Positions 9,415 through 18,107 of a stretch of DNA of 64,000 nucleotides are shown here, piece by piece. The DNA is from Bacillota bacterium (GTDB lineage Bacteria > Bacillota > Clostridia > Lachnospirales > Lachnospiraceae). The stretch spans positions 1-64,000 of the forward strand of contig JAEZVF010000022.1 of assembly GCA_023443225.1 (NCBI GenBank). The letters are read 5' to 3'. The first letter of the stretch is position 1, and every line of letters starts with the position of its first letter. The position numbers and the translations under genes are program-made. The notes below the pieces were generated by a model. It ran no database searches, was not told the origin of the DNA, and saw only the letters and a list, made by a program, of their open reading frames with translations.

Positions 9415-9960
9415 CTATTTGATTAATCTTGAAATAGATTTAAAAATATCATTTCCGGCTTTGCGGGTTAGTTCAAATAGTATGGATTCGTAAGTTGTAA
9501 TTACTGCACCTTCCTTTACAGCTCTTTTTACTGCTATCTTCTTATCATTTTCCCTGCGTGAGCTTATGCAGTCTTCTACTAAAATTACATTGTAATTATC
9601 TGCAATACAATCTATTAACGTTTGTAATACACAGATATGAGCTTCAATTCCACATAGTATGATATTCTTTTTATTATACTTCTTGATTTGTGATTCTATC
9701 TCTTCCTCTTCGTAACAGCTAAACGATATTTTATCATGATATAGAAATTCACTACCATAAGCATTTCGAAGTTCTTCCACCGTCATACCAATCCCTTTGG
9801 TATACTGTTGTGTTACTATCATGGGTATTTCAAGGATATTGAGCCCCTTTATTAATTTTTCCGTGTTTTTAATCAACAGTTCCTTTTCGTGCATTACCGG
9901 TACTAATTTTTCCTGGTAATCTATAACAATAGCTAACGTATCTTCTGCCAATATTCTCAT
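9415..9960 (-). CDS. Isochorismatase-family cysteine hydrolase
   Basis: A 181 aa protein of the isochorismatase/nicotinamidase superfamily. The likely triad is Asp14 (AIVIDYQEKL), Lys77 (YHDKISFS) and Cys110 in the conserved GIEAHICVLQT segment that holds the cis-peptide. The fold is clear but the substrate is not; the YcaC-like branch is poorly characterised, and the nicotinamidase metal-site residues are not obvious. Cytosolic, no signal peptide. A GGTGA ribosome site is close before the ATG. It is a single gene sharing a terminator with the subtilase gene. Confidence 0.85.
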   Translation of the reverse strand: MRILAEDTLAIVIDYQEKLVPVMHEKELLIKNTEKLIKGLNILEIPMIVTQQYTKGIGMTVEELRNAYGSEFLYHDKISFSCYEEEEIESQIKKYNKKNIILCGIEAHICVLQTLIDCIADNYNVILVEDCISSRRENDKKIAVKRAVKEGAVITTYESILFELTRKAGNDIFKSISRLIK

Positions 9961-10338
9961 ATGTCACCATTTTGGAGTTATTGTATTAACCCCTTCCTTT
10001 TCTTTACTTTATTTTATAGTTTGAATGCTATAAGTCCAATTTAGGCTATTCAAAACTATAGTTTTTGTGGACTTACCTATACCTATTCTACAATATCTTT
10101 CTCTTCGTGAGAATTATAGCACGCTTTTTACACTGATTCAATATAAACAAAGATCTCATTTGATAGTGTACGACAAAAGAAAAGGGTGTGAAGGAGACAT
10201 AGCATGTCAAAATTAAAGAAATAATGGAGAAATGTCGCAAATTGAACTATTATCGCATACGAAATATTTAAAAAAATGTGAAATCGGGCAAGCCTCGTTA
10301 CATATGATACATTGTAATAACAAATAGGAGGCTCATAC
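9961..10338. other. Intergenic stretch with two coupled mini-frames
   Basis: No gene of ordinary size. At 10204-10224 a six-codon frame (MSKLKK) follows a strong AAGGAG site seven bases upstream; a 15-codon frame (MEKCRKLNYYRIRNI) overlaps its stop and ends at 10271. These may be gene debris or a leader for the Cys/Gly-rich gene. A weak inverted repeat (AAGTCCA/TGGACTT) lies near 10032-10071. Confidence 0.35.
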
Positions 10339-10551
10339 ATGAGTGATTTAACAGCTACAAACTGCGGATGCGACAACAGAGGAAGTAATAACAATTTCAG
10401 TTGCATATTTATTATCATTATCTTACTCTGCTGCTGTGGCGGAAGCAATGGTTTAGGTGGATTTGGTAATAATGGATGCGGAAATGACAATGGATGCAAC
10501 AGCATAATCTGGATTATCTTAATCCTCTGCTTATGTGGTGGTTCTTTCTAA
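10339..10551 (+). CDS. Small Cys/Gly-rich membrane protein, HCB-13 type
   Basis: A 70 aa protein: an Asn/Cys-rich start (MSDLTATNCGCDNRGSNNN), a hydrophobic segment CIFIIIILLCCC, a Gly/Asn/Cys-rich middle (GFGNNGCGNDNGCN), and a second hydrophobic segment SIIWIILILCLC ending GGSF. This arrangement resembles small proteins of Lachnospiraceae often labelled 'chorion class high-cysteine HCB protein 13', whose role is unknown. AGGAGG lies seven bases before the ATG and a hairpin terminator follows, so it is a genuine single-gene unit. The opposite strand has a long Pro/Leu-rich frame that is only its shadow. Confidence 0.8.
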   Translation: MSDLTATNCGCDNRGSNNNFSCIFIIIILLCCCGGSNGLGGFGNNGCGNDNGCNSIIWIILILCLCGGSF

Positions 10552-10600
10552 TCACTGCTAAGGCATCGAATCATTCAAATCTAAAATTTGTCATGAGTTT

Positions 10601-10630
10601 AGAAAAAAGCTGCCAATGCAGCTTTTTTCT
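10601..10630. terminator. Rho-independent terminator, probably bidirectional
   Basis: AAAAAAGCTGC, loop CAAT, GCAGCTTTTTT: a perfect hairpin with A- and T-runs, between the Cys/Gly-rich gene and the converging small gene. Confidence 0.9.
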
Positions 10631-10636
10631 ATTGCT

Positions 10637-10834
10637 CTATTTCCTGTCCCAACTCTTTTTCTGGTTCATCCTAGCTCTTTTCACTTTTTCATAACAGTCA
10701 GGATCAATTTCATAGACAGTATTATCATCAATGATAAGGTTCTCTGGCTTCTTATTCGTTTTATCGTTATACACGTTTGAAATCGTATGATTTCCTTCTA
10801 AATTTTGTTCCCCTTCCTTTTGGATATCTGGCAT
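10637..10834 (-). CDS. Small hypothetical protein
   Basis: A 65 aa acidic/basic mixed protein starting MPDIQKEGEQN with a central NLIIDDNTVYEIDPDCYEKVKR segment. It has no signal peptide or membrane segment and no family is recognised. The start at 10834 is preferred over the ATG four codons upstream because AAAGGA lies about 11 bases before it and abuts the upstream ATG. It is followed by the shared terminator, which supports its being real. Composition and length give no functional clue. Confidence 0.5.
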   Translation of the reverse strand: MPDIQKEGEQNLEGNHTISNVYNDKTNKKPENLIIDDNTVYEIDPDCYEKVKRARMNQKKSWDRK

Positions 10835-10954
10835 GATACTATACATCCTTTCGCTTGTTCTTTACTAATTTTGATTGAAAAAAGTAGTAATTCCAAATAT
10901 TTTATCAATCATTACAATATATGAAGGTTTTTATCAAAATGTCCATAATACATC

Positions 10955-10983
10955 TTGATTAACAATTACTTTTCTTATATACT
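10955..10983 (+). promoter_or_regulatory. Sigma-A type promoter for aroC
   Basis: TTGATT and TATACT separated by 17 bases, about 38 bases before the chosen aroC start. Confidence 0.6.
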
Positions 10984-11021
10984 AAGTTTTGTAAAAACTT
11001 ATGAAAAATGAGGTTATAATC

Positions 11022-12122
11022 ATGTCCGGTTCAGTTTATGGAACTTTATTTAGAATATCAACTTGGGGAGAATCCCACGGAAAAGGTATCGGGGTAGTTA
11101 TCGATGGATGCCCTGCCGGGTTAGTGCTAACAGAAGATATGATACAGGAATATTTAAATCGCAGACGCCCTGGACAGACAAAATATGCAACGCAAAGAAC
11201 AGAAGAAGATACGGTTGAAATACTTTCCGGAATCTTTGAGAATAAAACAACCGGAACCCCAATATCATTGCTTGTTATGAATACCAATCAGCGTTCTGGG
11301 GATTACTCCGATATAGCAAGTTATTATCGTCCGGGACATGCTGATTTTTCCTTCGACTCCAAATATGGTTTTAGGGATTATCGCGGAGGCGGCCGTTCTT
11401 CAGGTCGAGAAACGATTGGGCGCGTTGCTGGTGGAGCAGTTGCCATGGCAATCCTAGCTCAACTTGGAATACAAATATCTGCCTATACAAAAACCATAGG
11501 AACGATAACGATTGATTATTCTAAGAGTAACAAGGATAATATTAAACATAGTCCTCTTGCTATGCCAGATCTACAGGCTTCTGAAGCTGCTGAAGCTCTT
11601 CTGGAAGACAAAATGAAAGAAACGGATTCCCTTGGAGGTATTATTGAATGTGTCGTATCCGGTATGCCCATTGGAATTGGTGAGCCAGTCTTTGAAAAGT
11701 TAGATGCAAATCTGGCAAAAGCAATTCTATCCATTGGCGCAGTAAAGGGCATTGAATTCGGTTCTGGTTTTGAGGTAGCTTCCATGTTAGGATCCGAAGA
11801 TAATGATTGTTTTCATTATAACAATAAAGGTGAAGTTACGAAACAAACTAATCATGCAGGTGGCATCTTAGGGGGAATGAGTGATGGTTCTGAAATAGTT
11901 TTTCGTGCTGCAATAAAACCCACGCCTTCCATTGCAAAAATGCAGAATACCATAAATAAATCCGGTCAAAATATACAGATTAGCATCAAAGGCCGCCACG
12001 ATCCTATTATTGTCCCACGTGCTGTAGTGGTAGTTGAAGCTATGGCAGCTGTTACTCTGGTAGATATGCTCTTTATGAGTATGACTTCAAAGATGGATCG
12101 TCTTGTGAAATTCTTTCAATAA
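11022..12122 (+). CDS. aroC: Chorismate synthase
   Basis: Makes chorismate from EPSP with reduced FMN; last step of the common aromatic pathway. The N-terminus GSVYGTLFRISTWGESHGKGIG, the RRPGQ motif, GGGRSSGRETIGRVAGGAVA and the C-terminal KGRHDPIIVPRAVVVVEA are typical. From this start the protein is 366 aa, as usual. The start at 11022 is chosen over one seven codons upstream because GAGG lies about ten bases before it and homologues begin at M-S/A-G-S. It is transcribed alone between a promoter and a terminator, apart from tyrA-aroA. Confidence 0.95.
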   Translation: MSGSVYGTLFRISTWGESHGKGIGVVIDGCPAGLVLTEDMIQEYLNRRRPGQTKYATQRTEEDTVEILSGIFENKTTGTPISLLVMNTNQRSGDYSDIASYYRPGHADFSFDSKYGFRDYRGGGRSSGRETIGRVAGGAVAMAILAQLGIQISAYTKTIGTITIDYSKSNKDNIKHSPLAMPDLQASEAAEALLEDKMKETDSLGGIIECVVSGMPIGIGEPVFEKLDANLAKAILSIGAVKGIEFGSGFEVASMLGSEDNDCFHYNNKGEVTKQTNHAGGILGGMSDGSEIVFRAAIKPTPSIAKMQNTINKSGQNIQISIKGRHDPIIVPRAVVVVEAMAAVTLVDMLFMSMTSKMDRLVKFFQ

Positions 12123-12130
12123 ATCGAAAT

Positions 12131-12177
12131 AATCTTATGGAAAGTATAACCAACTATACTTTTCATAAGATTTTTTT
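12131..12177 (+). terminator. Terminator of aroC
   Basis: AATCTTATGGAAAGTATA pairs with TATACTTTTCATAAGATT (18-base arms, one mismatch/wobble) around ACCAAC, followed by a run of T. Confidence 0.92.
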
Positions 12178-12223
12178 ATCATTCCAAATCTTGAAAAACA
12201 TCAGAAAATATGTGAAATTTTAA

Positions 12224-12251
12224 TTGACACATAGAGTAATATGTGTATAAT
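12224..12251 (+). promoter_or_regulatory. Promoter of the polyamine operon with an embedded inverted repeat
   Basis: TTGACA and TATAAT are 16 bases apart. The spacer region carries ACACATA-gagtaa-TATGTGT (12227-12246), a perfect 7-base inverted repeat overlapping both promoter elements. It is a natural operator candidate for the XRE-cupin regulator encoded just downstream; that link is inferred. Confidence 0.7.
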
Positions 12252-12313
12252 AAAATATGTTGCATGTTTAGCAAGACTAAACTTAAAGTTTATTGTTATT
12301 AAGGAGGGTTCTC

Positions 12314-12853
12314 ATGAATATTGGAGGAAAAATCAAAGAACTTCGTGTTCAAAAAAGCTTGACTCAAGAGGAGCTTGCAGACCGCGCAGAATTATCAAAA
12401 GGATTTATCTCTCAATTGGAAAGAGATTTGACCTCCCCTTCCATTGCCACTTTGGTTGATATATTGCAATGTCTTGGCACGAATCTGGAAGAATTTTTTT
12501 CTGATACCTCTTCCGAACAGGTAGTATTTAAGAAAACTGATTATTTTGAAAAATATGACAGTGAATTAAAAAATGAAATTAAATGGATTATTCCAAATGC
12601 CCAGAAAAACATGTTGGAACCAATCTTATTAACCTTAGATCCAGGTGGTTCAACCTATCCTGATAACCCTCACGAGGGGGAAGAATTTGGTTATGTATTA
12701 AACGGAAGTATTACCCTACACATTGGAAATAAAAGTTATAAAGCAAAAAAGGGTGAGTCCTTCTATTTTAAAGCTGGTAAAAAGCATTATATAACCACAT
12801 CCGAAAAGCAAGGTGCCTCCCTGATATGGGTATCTACTCCACCAAGTTTTTAA
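12314..12853 (+). CDS. XRE-family regulator with cupin domain (PuuR-like)
   Basis: A 179 aa DNA-binding regulator: helix-turn-helix at about residues 5-60 (IKELRVQKSLTQEELADRAELSKGFISQLER) and a cupin beta-barrel at about 100-178 (HEGEEFGYVLNGSITLHIG, KGESFYFKAGKKHYITT). In this family the cupin senses a small metabolite, often a polyamine or amino acid. AAGGAGG seven bases before the ATG fixes the start. It leads the potABCD operon, so control of polyamine uptake in answer to polyamine level is likely, together with autoregulation through the repeat in its promoter. Confidence 0.9.
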   Translation: MNIGGKIKELRVQKSLTQEELADRAELSKGFISQLERDLTSPSIATLVDILQCLGTNLEEFFSDTSSEQVVFKKTDYFEKYDSELKNEIKWIIPNAQKNMLEPILLTLDPGGSTYPDNPHEGEEFGYVLNGSITLHIGNKSYKAKKGESFYFKAGKKHYITTSEKQGASLIWVSTPPSF

Positions 12854-12895
12854 TATGTAACCATCGGAAAACATAGATACACAGGAGGACATAGT

Positions 12896-13975
12896 ATGAC
12901 TGATAATAAGTTGATTGATTTGATAGATATCACAAAACAATATGGTGATAATACAGTGCTTGATTCTTTGAATCTCTATATCAAAGAAAATGAATTCCTT
13001 ACTTTATTAGGACCCAGTGGTTGTGGAAAGACCACTACACTAAGAATTATAGGTGGCTTCGAAAATCCGGATTCCGGAAAGGTTATTTTTCATAACAAAG
13101 ACATTACGAATCTCCCCCCAAATGAAAGACAGCTAAATACCGTTTTTCAAAAATATGCACTTTTCTCACATATGACAATTTCTGAAAATATTGCTTTTGG
13201 ATTAAAAATTAAGAAAAAAAGCAAACAATATATACAAGATAAGATTAAATATGCTTTAAAACTCGTTAATTTGGAAGGTTTTGAAAACCGTAATCCAGAA
13301 TCTTTAAGTGGTGGACAGCAACAACGTATTGCAATTGCAAGAGCTATAGTAAATGAACCTAAGGTTCTCCTACTTGATGAACCCTTAGGCGCATTGGACC
13401 TAAAGCTAAGACAAGATATGCAGTATGAGTTGATTCGCATGAAAAATGAATTGGGTATTACTTTTATTTATGTAACACATGATCAGGAAGAAGCCCTGAC
13501 TATGTCCGATACTATTGTTGTAATGAATCAGGGATATATCCAACAGGTAGGTACACCGGAAATGATATATAACGAGCCAAAAAATGCTTTTGTAGCAGAC
13601 TTTATCGGTGAAAGTAATATCATACCTGCTACAATGATTGAAGATAAATTGGTAAATATTTTAGGAACTAATTTTGTTTGTGTTGACGTAGGTTTTGGAA
13701 AAAACAAACCAGTTGATGTAGTGATACGACCGGAAGATATTGATTTGGTAAAACCTGAAGATGGCATCATCACCGGACGAGTAACCTCTTTAATATTTAA
13801 AGGTGTTCATTATGAAATGGAGGTTATGGCAAATAATCATGAGTGGCTGGTTCACAGTACCGATCTTTGTGCCGTTGGTAGTGAGGTTGGAATACATGTC
13901 AATCCTTTTGACATTCAAATTATGAACAGACCGGAATCGGAAGATGAAAAGGCGGTGGTAATTGATGAGCAGTAA
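12896..13975 (+). CDS. potA: Spermidine/putrescine ABC transporter ATP-binding protein
   Basis: ATPase that powers polyamine import at the inner face of the membrane. It has Walker A GPSGCGKTT, signature LSGGQQQR, Walker B VLLLDEPLGALD and the switch His in YVTHDQEEA. The C-terminal ~110 residues form the TOBE regulatory domain (VDVVIRPEDIDL). Length is 359 aa. AGGAGG precedes the ATG. It lies 42 bases after the regulator and overlaps potB by 11 bases. Confidence 0.95.
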   Translation: MTDNKLIDLIDITKQYGDNTVLDSLNLYIKENEFLTLLGPSGCGKTTTLRIIGGFENPDSGKVIFHNKDITNLPPNERQLNTVFQKYALFSHMTISENIAFGLKIKKKSKQYIQDKIKYALKLVNLEGFENRNPESLSGGQQQRIAIARAIVNEPKVLLLDEPLGALDLKLRQDMQYELIRMKNELGITFIYVTHDQEEALTMSDTIVVMNQGYIQQVGTPEMIYNEPKNAFVADFIGESNIIPATMIEDKLVNILGTNFVCVDVGFGKNKPVDVVIRPEDIDLVKPEDGIITGRVTSLIFKGVHYEMEVMANNHEWLVHSTDLCAVGSEVGIHVNPFDIQIMNRPESEDEKAVVIDEQ

Positions 13976-14783
13976 AAAATGGCTCTCCTTTCCATATCTT
14001 CTCTGGATGGCAGCATTCATCATCATTCCCTTGCTGATTATCGTATATTATGGTATCACATCAAAGGAAGGTGGCTTCACATTAGAGAATATAACATTAA
14101 TTGCAAGTTCAATCAATCGGCAATCGATGTGGTTGTCGCTTAAATTATCCATTATCAGCACTTTAATCTGTCTTGTCCTTGCTTACCCATTGGCTATGAT
14201 TTTAAGTCAAATGAATAAAAAGAGTGACAGTTTCATCGTTATGATATTTATACTTCCCATGTGGATGAATTTCCTTTTACGAACAATAGCATGGCAGAAT
14301 ATATTGGAAAAAACCGGAGTAATCAATACATTGCTAAAATTCTTACACTTGCCTGCATTAGAAATTATAAATACTCCAGCTGCCATCGTATTTGGTATGG
14401 TATATAATTTTCTTCCATTTATGGTATTACCAATTTATAATGTACTAATAAAAATCAGTTCAGATACCACCAACGCTGCCAGAGATCTAGGAGCAAATGG
14501 TTTTCAAACCTTCCTAAAAATCATATTACCCTTAAGCCTTCCAGGTGTTATCAGTGGTATAACAATGGTATTTGTACCTTCACTAACCACTTTTGCTATT
14601 TCAGACATACTGGGTGGAAGTAAGGTTGTTTTGATTGGTAACGTCATTGAGCAGCAATTTAAGACAATGAATAACTGGCATACCGGCTCTGGATTGTCCT
14701 TAGTACTTATGATCTTTATTCTAATCAGCATGGCTATACTGGCAAAATACGATAAGAATTCGGAGGTCAAAAGCGTATGGTAA
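13965..14783 (+). CDS. potB: Spermidine/putrescine ABC transporter permease
   Basis: Membrane subunit with about six transmembrane helices and the EAA-type loop (DTTNAARDLGANGFQTFLKIILPLSLPG) that contacts PotA. Length is 272 aa. The start at 13965 (ATG) is used rather than the adjoining TTG; GGCGGTGG lies just upstream inside the end of potA. It overlaps potC by seven bases, which suggests translational coupling. Confidence 0.93.
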   Translation: MSSKKWLSFPYLLWMAAFIIIPLLIIVYYGITSKEGGFTLENITLIASSINRQSMWLSLKLSIISTLICLVLAYPLAMILSQMNKKSDSFIVMIFILPMWMNFLLRTIAWQNILEKTGVINTLLKFLHLPALEIINTPAAIVFGMVYNFLPFMVLPIYNVLIKISSDTTNAARDLGANGFQTFLKIILPLSLPGVISGITMVFVPSLTTFAISDILGGSKVVLIGNVIEQQFKTMNNWHTGSGLSLVLMIFILISMAILAKYDKNSEVKSVW

Positions 14784-15589
14784 AGAAGTTTTTGCAAAAA
14801 TTCTATATTGCTATTATTTTGTTGTTCTTATATGCACCGATTATCATTTTAATCATATTGTCATTTAATAAATCAAAATCCAGATCCAAATGGGGTGGAT
14901 TTACACTGAAATGGTATCAATCCTTGTTTCAAAATGAAGAAATTATGAATGCTCTTACTACCACCCTGCTGATAGCTTTTTTATCTGCTTTGATTGCTAC
15001 TGTTATTGGAGTTGCTGCATCACTTGCCATTAACAACATGAAAAAGGTACCAAAAGCCATCTTAATGGGTATAACCAATATACCAATGTTGAACGCAGAC
15101 ATTGTAACCGGTATCTCACTCATGTTACTCTTTGTTGTACTAAATTATAGTTTGGGTTTTTCCAGTGTTTTAATGGCTCATATCACATTCAATATACCAT
15201 ATGTTATTTTAAGTGTTATGCCTAAACTGAAGCAATTGAATAAAAGTACCTATGAGGCAGCCCTTGACTTAGGTGCTTCCCGCACATATGCTTTTTTTAA
15301 AGTTGTATTACCAGATATATTTCCTGGCGTATTATCAGGTTTCTTATTGGCATTTACCATGTCACTGGATGATTTTGTTATCACTCACTTTACAAAAGGT
15401 GCCTCCATCGATACCTTATCGACCAAAATCTATACCGAAGTTCGTAAGGGGATTAAACCGGAAATGTATGCACTATCTACCCTACTCTTTTTGACTGTTA
15501 TTATTCTGCTTGTAATCATTAATCGACGGAATGATAGAGTAAAGAGTCACGAGTTACACAATAGAAATGTAGAAAAGGCTGCTTCATAG
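14777..15589 (+). CDS. potC: Spermidine/putrescine ABC transporter permease
   Basis: Second membrane subunit, about six helices, 270 aa, with the loop STYEAALDLGASRTYAFFKVVLPDIFPG. The conserved SLDDFVITHFTKG segment is typical of PotC. GGAGG lies about ten bases before the ATG, within the end of potB. With potB it forms the channel of the importer. Confidence 0.93.
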   Translation: MVKKFLQKFYIAIILLFLYAPIIILIILSFNKSKSRSKWGGFTLKWYQSLFQNEEIMNALTTTLLIAFLSALIATVIGVAASLAINNMKKVPKAILMGITNIPMLNADIVTGISLMLLFVVLNYSLGFSSVLMAHITFNIPYVILSVMPKLKQLNKSTYEAALDLGASRTYAFFKVVLPDIFPGVLSGFLLAFTMSLDDFVITHFTKGASIDTLSTKIYTEVRKGIKPEMYALSTLLFLTVIILLVIINRRNDRVKSHELHNRNVEKAAS

Positions 15590-15619
15590 TAAGCAGCAAC
15601 ACAATAAAGGAGAATGATC

Positions 15620-16684
15620 ATGAGGAAATTCACAGCTGTTTTGTTAATTATATTCCTTATAGCCGGGCTTACCGGATGTCAGAAAAAAAATGTTCCAACC
15701 GTATATGTATATAATTGGGGAGAATACATTGACTTCGATGTAATTGAATTGTTTGAAGAAGAAACAGGTATTAAAGTTGAATATAGTGAATTTGTTGAAA
15801 ATGAGGATATGTATCCTGTAATTAAAACTGGTTCCATAAAATATGATGTTGTATGCCCTTCTGATTATATGATTCAGAAGATGATAGATGAGGATATGTT
15901 AGCTGAAATTAACTACGATAACGTTCCAAATGCAAAGAACATTGATCCTGTATATTTAAAAAATGCTGAAGAATTTGATCCTGGTAATAAATACAGTGTT
16001 CCCTATTGCTGGGGTACGGTTGGTATCTTATATAATAAGTCAATGATAAAAACTGAAATTGACAGCTGGGCTGCTTTATTTGATGAAGACTTCATGGAAG
16101 CAAACGGATATGCCGGTGATGTGCTCATGATTAATAGTGTAAGAGACGCTTTCGGTATCGCTCTTTCCTATCTCGGATATTCGATAAATTCAACAGATGA
16201 AGAACAATTGGAAGAAGCGAAACAATTACTTAAAAAACAATTTCCTTACGTTGATTCTTACGTGGTTGACCAAGTACGTGACAAGATGATTGGTGAAGAT
16301 AATCCAATTGGTGTTATTTATTCCGGTGAAGCAATCTTCACACAGAGGGAGAATCCGAATTTAGAATATGTAGTTCCAAAGGAAGGTTCCAATGTTTGGA
16401 TTGATGGTTGGGTTATTCCGAAGAATGCTCCAAATAAAGAATACGCAGAAAAATGGATTGATTTCATGTGCAGACCTGACATTGCATTAAAGAATTTTGA
16501 AGAAATAACCTATTCTACTCCAAATACTGCTGCCAGAGATTTAATAGAAGATGAGGATATAAAGAACAGCCCTATCGCCTTTCCTGATGCATCCCTTCTG
16601 GATAGATGCCATACCTATAAATATCTTGGTGAAGAAATTGAAAAAATATATCTTAATAAATGGAATGAAGTAAAAACAAATTAA
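15620..16684 (+). CDS. potD: Polyamine-binding lipoprotein of the ABC transporter
   Basis: Substrate-binding protein anchored outside the membrane. The signal peptide ends in a lipobox (IAGLTGC) with Cys20 as the lipid site. The mature part has VYNWGEYID near the start, PSDYMIQKM, and WIDGWVIPKNAPN, all typical of PotD/PotF; aromatic and acidic residues there bind the polyamine. Length is 354 aa from this start. Two ATGs lie close together; the second is chosen because AAGGAG is seven bases before it. Last gene of the operon. Confidence 0.94.
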   Translation: MRKFTAVLLIIFLIAGLTGCQKKNVPTVYVYNWGEYIDFDVIELFEEETGIKVEYSEFVENEDMYPVIKTGSIKYDVVCPSDYMIQKMIDEDMLAEINYDNVPNAKNIDPVYLKNAEEFDPGNKYSVPYCWGTVGILYNKSMIKTEIDSWAALFDEDFMEANGYAGDVLMINSVRDAFGIALSYLGYSINSTDEEQLEEAKQLLKKQFPYVDSYVVDQVRDKMIGEDNPIGVIYSGEAIFTQRENPNLEYVVPKEGSNVWIDGWVIPKNAPNKEYAEKWIDFMCRPDIALKNFEEITYSTPNTAARDLIEDEDIKNSPIAFPDASLLDRCHTYKYLGEEIEKIYLNKWNEVKTN

Positions 16685-16749
16685 CCACAATAAAGGGCCT
16701 GTATGTCTTACCCTGTTGAGACGAGGTTCGGATATCAATCTATAATTTT

Positions 16750-16803
16750 AAAAAGCTGTTGTTATGAATCCTCTTGGAAAACATTCATAACAATAGCTTT
16801 TTT
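16750..16803 (+). terminator. Terminator of the pot operon
   Basis: AAAAAGCTGTTGTTATGAAT pairs with ATTCATAACAATAGCTTTTT (one mismatch), followed by T residues. Confidence 0.9.
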
Positions 16804-16920
16804 ATGTAATGATTTCTTAAGGGATAGAAATTAGTAAGCCAAAGTATTAAAATAATTTTATCATTTCATCCGCACATTTATGAATTATGAACCGTTAAAC
16901 ATTTTGAGAGGAGGTTTTGA

Positions 16921-17379
16921 ATGTCAATTGATATGAAAGAGCAATACGATAAAATCTATCGTTATTGCTATTATAAAGTCAGAAATCCTGTTTTGGCAGA
17001 AGACCTCACGCAAGATACTTTTCTCAAATACTTTACGCAAAACGCATATATCGAGCGTGGGAAAATGCTTGCTTACCTCTATACAATAGCACGGAATCTC
17101 TGCATAGATTCTTTTCGCAAGGTCCAGCCGGAATTATTCCCGGACGATATACCCGGTACAGACTGCTTTGAACAGCTTGAGCTTCACCTTGCGCTTAGAC
17201 AAGCTCTTAAAACCTTACCGGAACAGGATCGGGAGTTGTTGCTGCTGCGATATGCAAATGAACTTTGTGTGGGAGAAATTGCTTCTATCCTTGGCATTTC
17301 CCGCTTTGCTGTTTACCGAAGGACAAATTCTGCAATAGCAACCTTGAAAAAGTCATTAAGAGAGGAGGATTTTCGATGA
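16921..17379 (+). CDS. ECF-type RNA polymerase sigma factor
   Basis: A 152 aa sigma-70 family factor. Region 2 is seen at about residues 8-65 (YKVRNPVLAEDLTQDTFLKYF, LYTIARNLCIDSFRK) and region 4 at about 85-140 (TLPEQDRELLLLRYANELCVGEIASILGISRFAVYRR). GAGGAGG lies before the ATG. Its stop overlaps the next start (ATGA), so it is coupled to the membrane protein, ABC ATPase and permease that follow. It probably directs their transcription; the membrane neighbour may restrain it. Base composition of this module is clearly richer in G+C than the flanks, a sign of transfer. Confidence 0.9.
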   Translation: MSIDMKEQYDKIYRYCYYKVRNPVLAEDLTQDTFLKYFTQNAYIERGKMLAYLYTIARNLCIDSFRKVQPELFPDDIPGTDCFEQLELHLALRQALKTLPEQDRELLLLRYANELCVGEIASILGISRFAVYRRTNSAIATLKKSLREEDFR

Positions 17380-18107
17380 ACAAAAAACTCAAAAAAGAAC
17401 TGAAAGTAGCTTTTGAAGTGCCTTGCTCAACAGGTAAGGAACTCTTTTTGAAGCAACTGCGTTATCCTAAAATTACTTATCCAGAATTTATAATTGAGCA
17501 GCTTCGCTATATCCGCAAGCGTGTATGGTTTGTTTCCGCACTGATTGTATGGATTGGCTGGTATATTGCGCAATACTGGCAAACTGATGCAATGAAAATC
17601 TGGAGTGTCTCCGCCATTCTGCCCTTTCTGGCGATGATAACCATTACGGAACTCTATCGTTCAGCTGCCTACCACATGGCAGAATTGGAGGGAAGCTGCC
17701 GGTTCAGCCTACCGCAGCTTTCTATCTCACGGATGAGTATCCTTGGAGCAGTAAATTTTGTTGTTTTGATCCTGCTCCTTGTTTTCATTTGGCAAACGTC
17801 GGTCTATAGTCTGCTGCAAACGGTTCTTTATACCATGGTTCCCTACCTTGTGGTATGTGCCATTTGCCTGTGGCTGTTGAACCGAATGCATGGCGTAAAT
17901 GGTTTCTATGCCTGCGGAGCAGCGACAGGGCTTGTCAGTGCAGCTGGTGTTATCTGTGAGGGCACAGCAGAGGTTATGTATTCTGCAAACTATCTGAACG
18001 GTTGGGTCGTACTTTTTGCAGGCGGCTGGGTCTTAACTGGATTTCAGATATACAAATTTGTGAAAAAAATGGAGGATAAGAAATGGAGCTTAAGCTTGAT
18101 CGGGTAA
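17376..18107 (+). CDS. Multi-pass membrane protein of a sigma-ABC module
   Basis: A 243 aa protein with a polar ~55-residue start, then about six hydrophobic helices (for example VWFVSALIVWIGWYI, ILGAVNFVVLILLLVFIW, VVLFAGGWVLTGFQIY). No known enzyme motif. Its place between an ECF sigma gene and an ABC ATPase gene, and a similar C-terminal end (FQIYKFVKK) in the shorter protein at 32496-32798 (AAQIYEYVR), suggest a module component, perhaps an anti-sigma or sensor. That role is inferred. GAGGAGG before the ATG, which overlaps the sigma stop, decides the start. Confidence 0.75.
   Translation: MNKKLKKELKVAFEVPCSTGKELFLKQLRYPKITYPEFIIEQLRYIRKRVWFVSALIVWIGWYIAQYWQTDAMKIWSVSAILPFLAMITITELYRSAAYHMAELEGSCRFSLPQLSISRMSILGAVNFVVLILLLVFIWQTSVYSLLQTVLYTMVPYLVVCAICLWLLNRMHGVNGFYACGAATGLVSAAGVICEGTAEVMYSANYLNGWVVLFAGGWVLTGFQIYKFVKKMEDKKWSLSLIG

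Noticed and set aside
10128..10505. 125-codon Pro/Leu-rich frame on the minus strand
   Set aside because: It is antisense to the Cys/Gly-rich gene, which has a strong ribosome site and terminator; the frame has no such signals.
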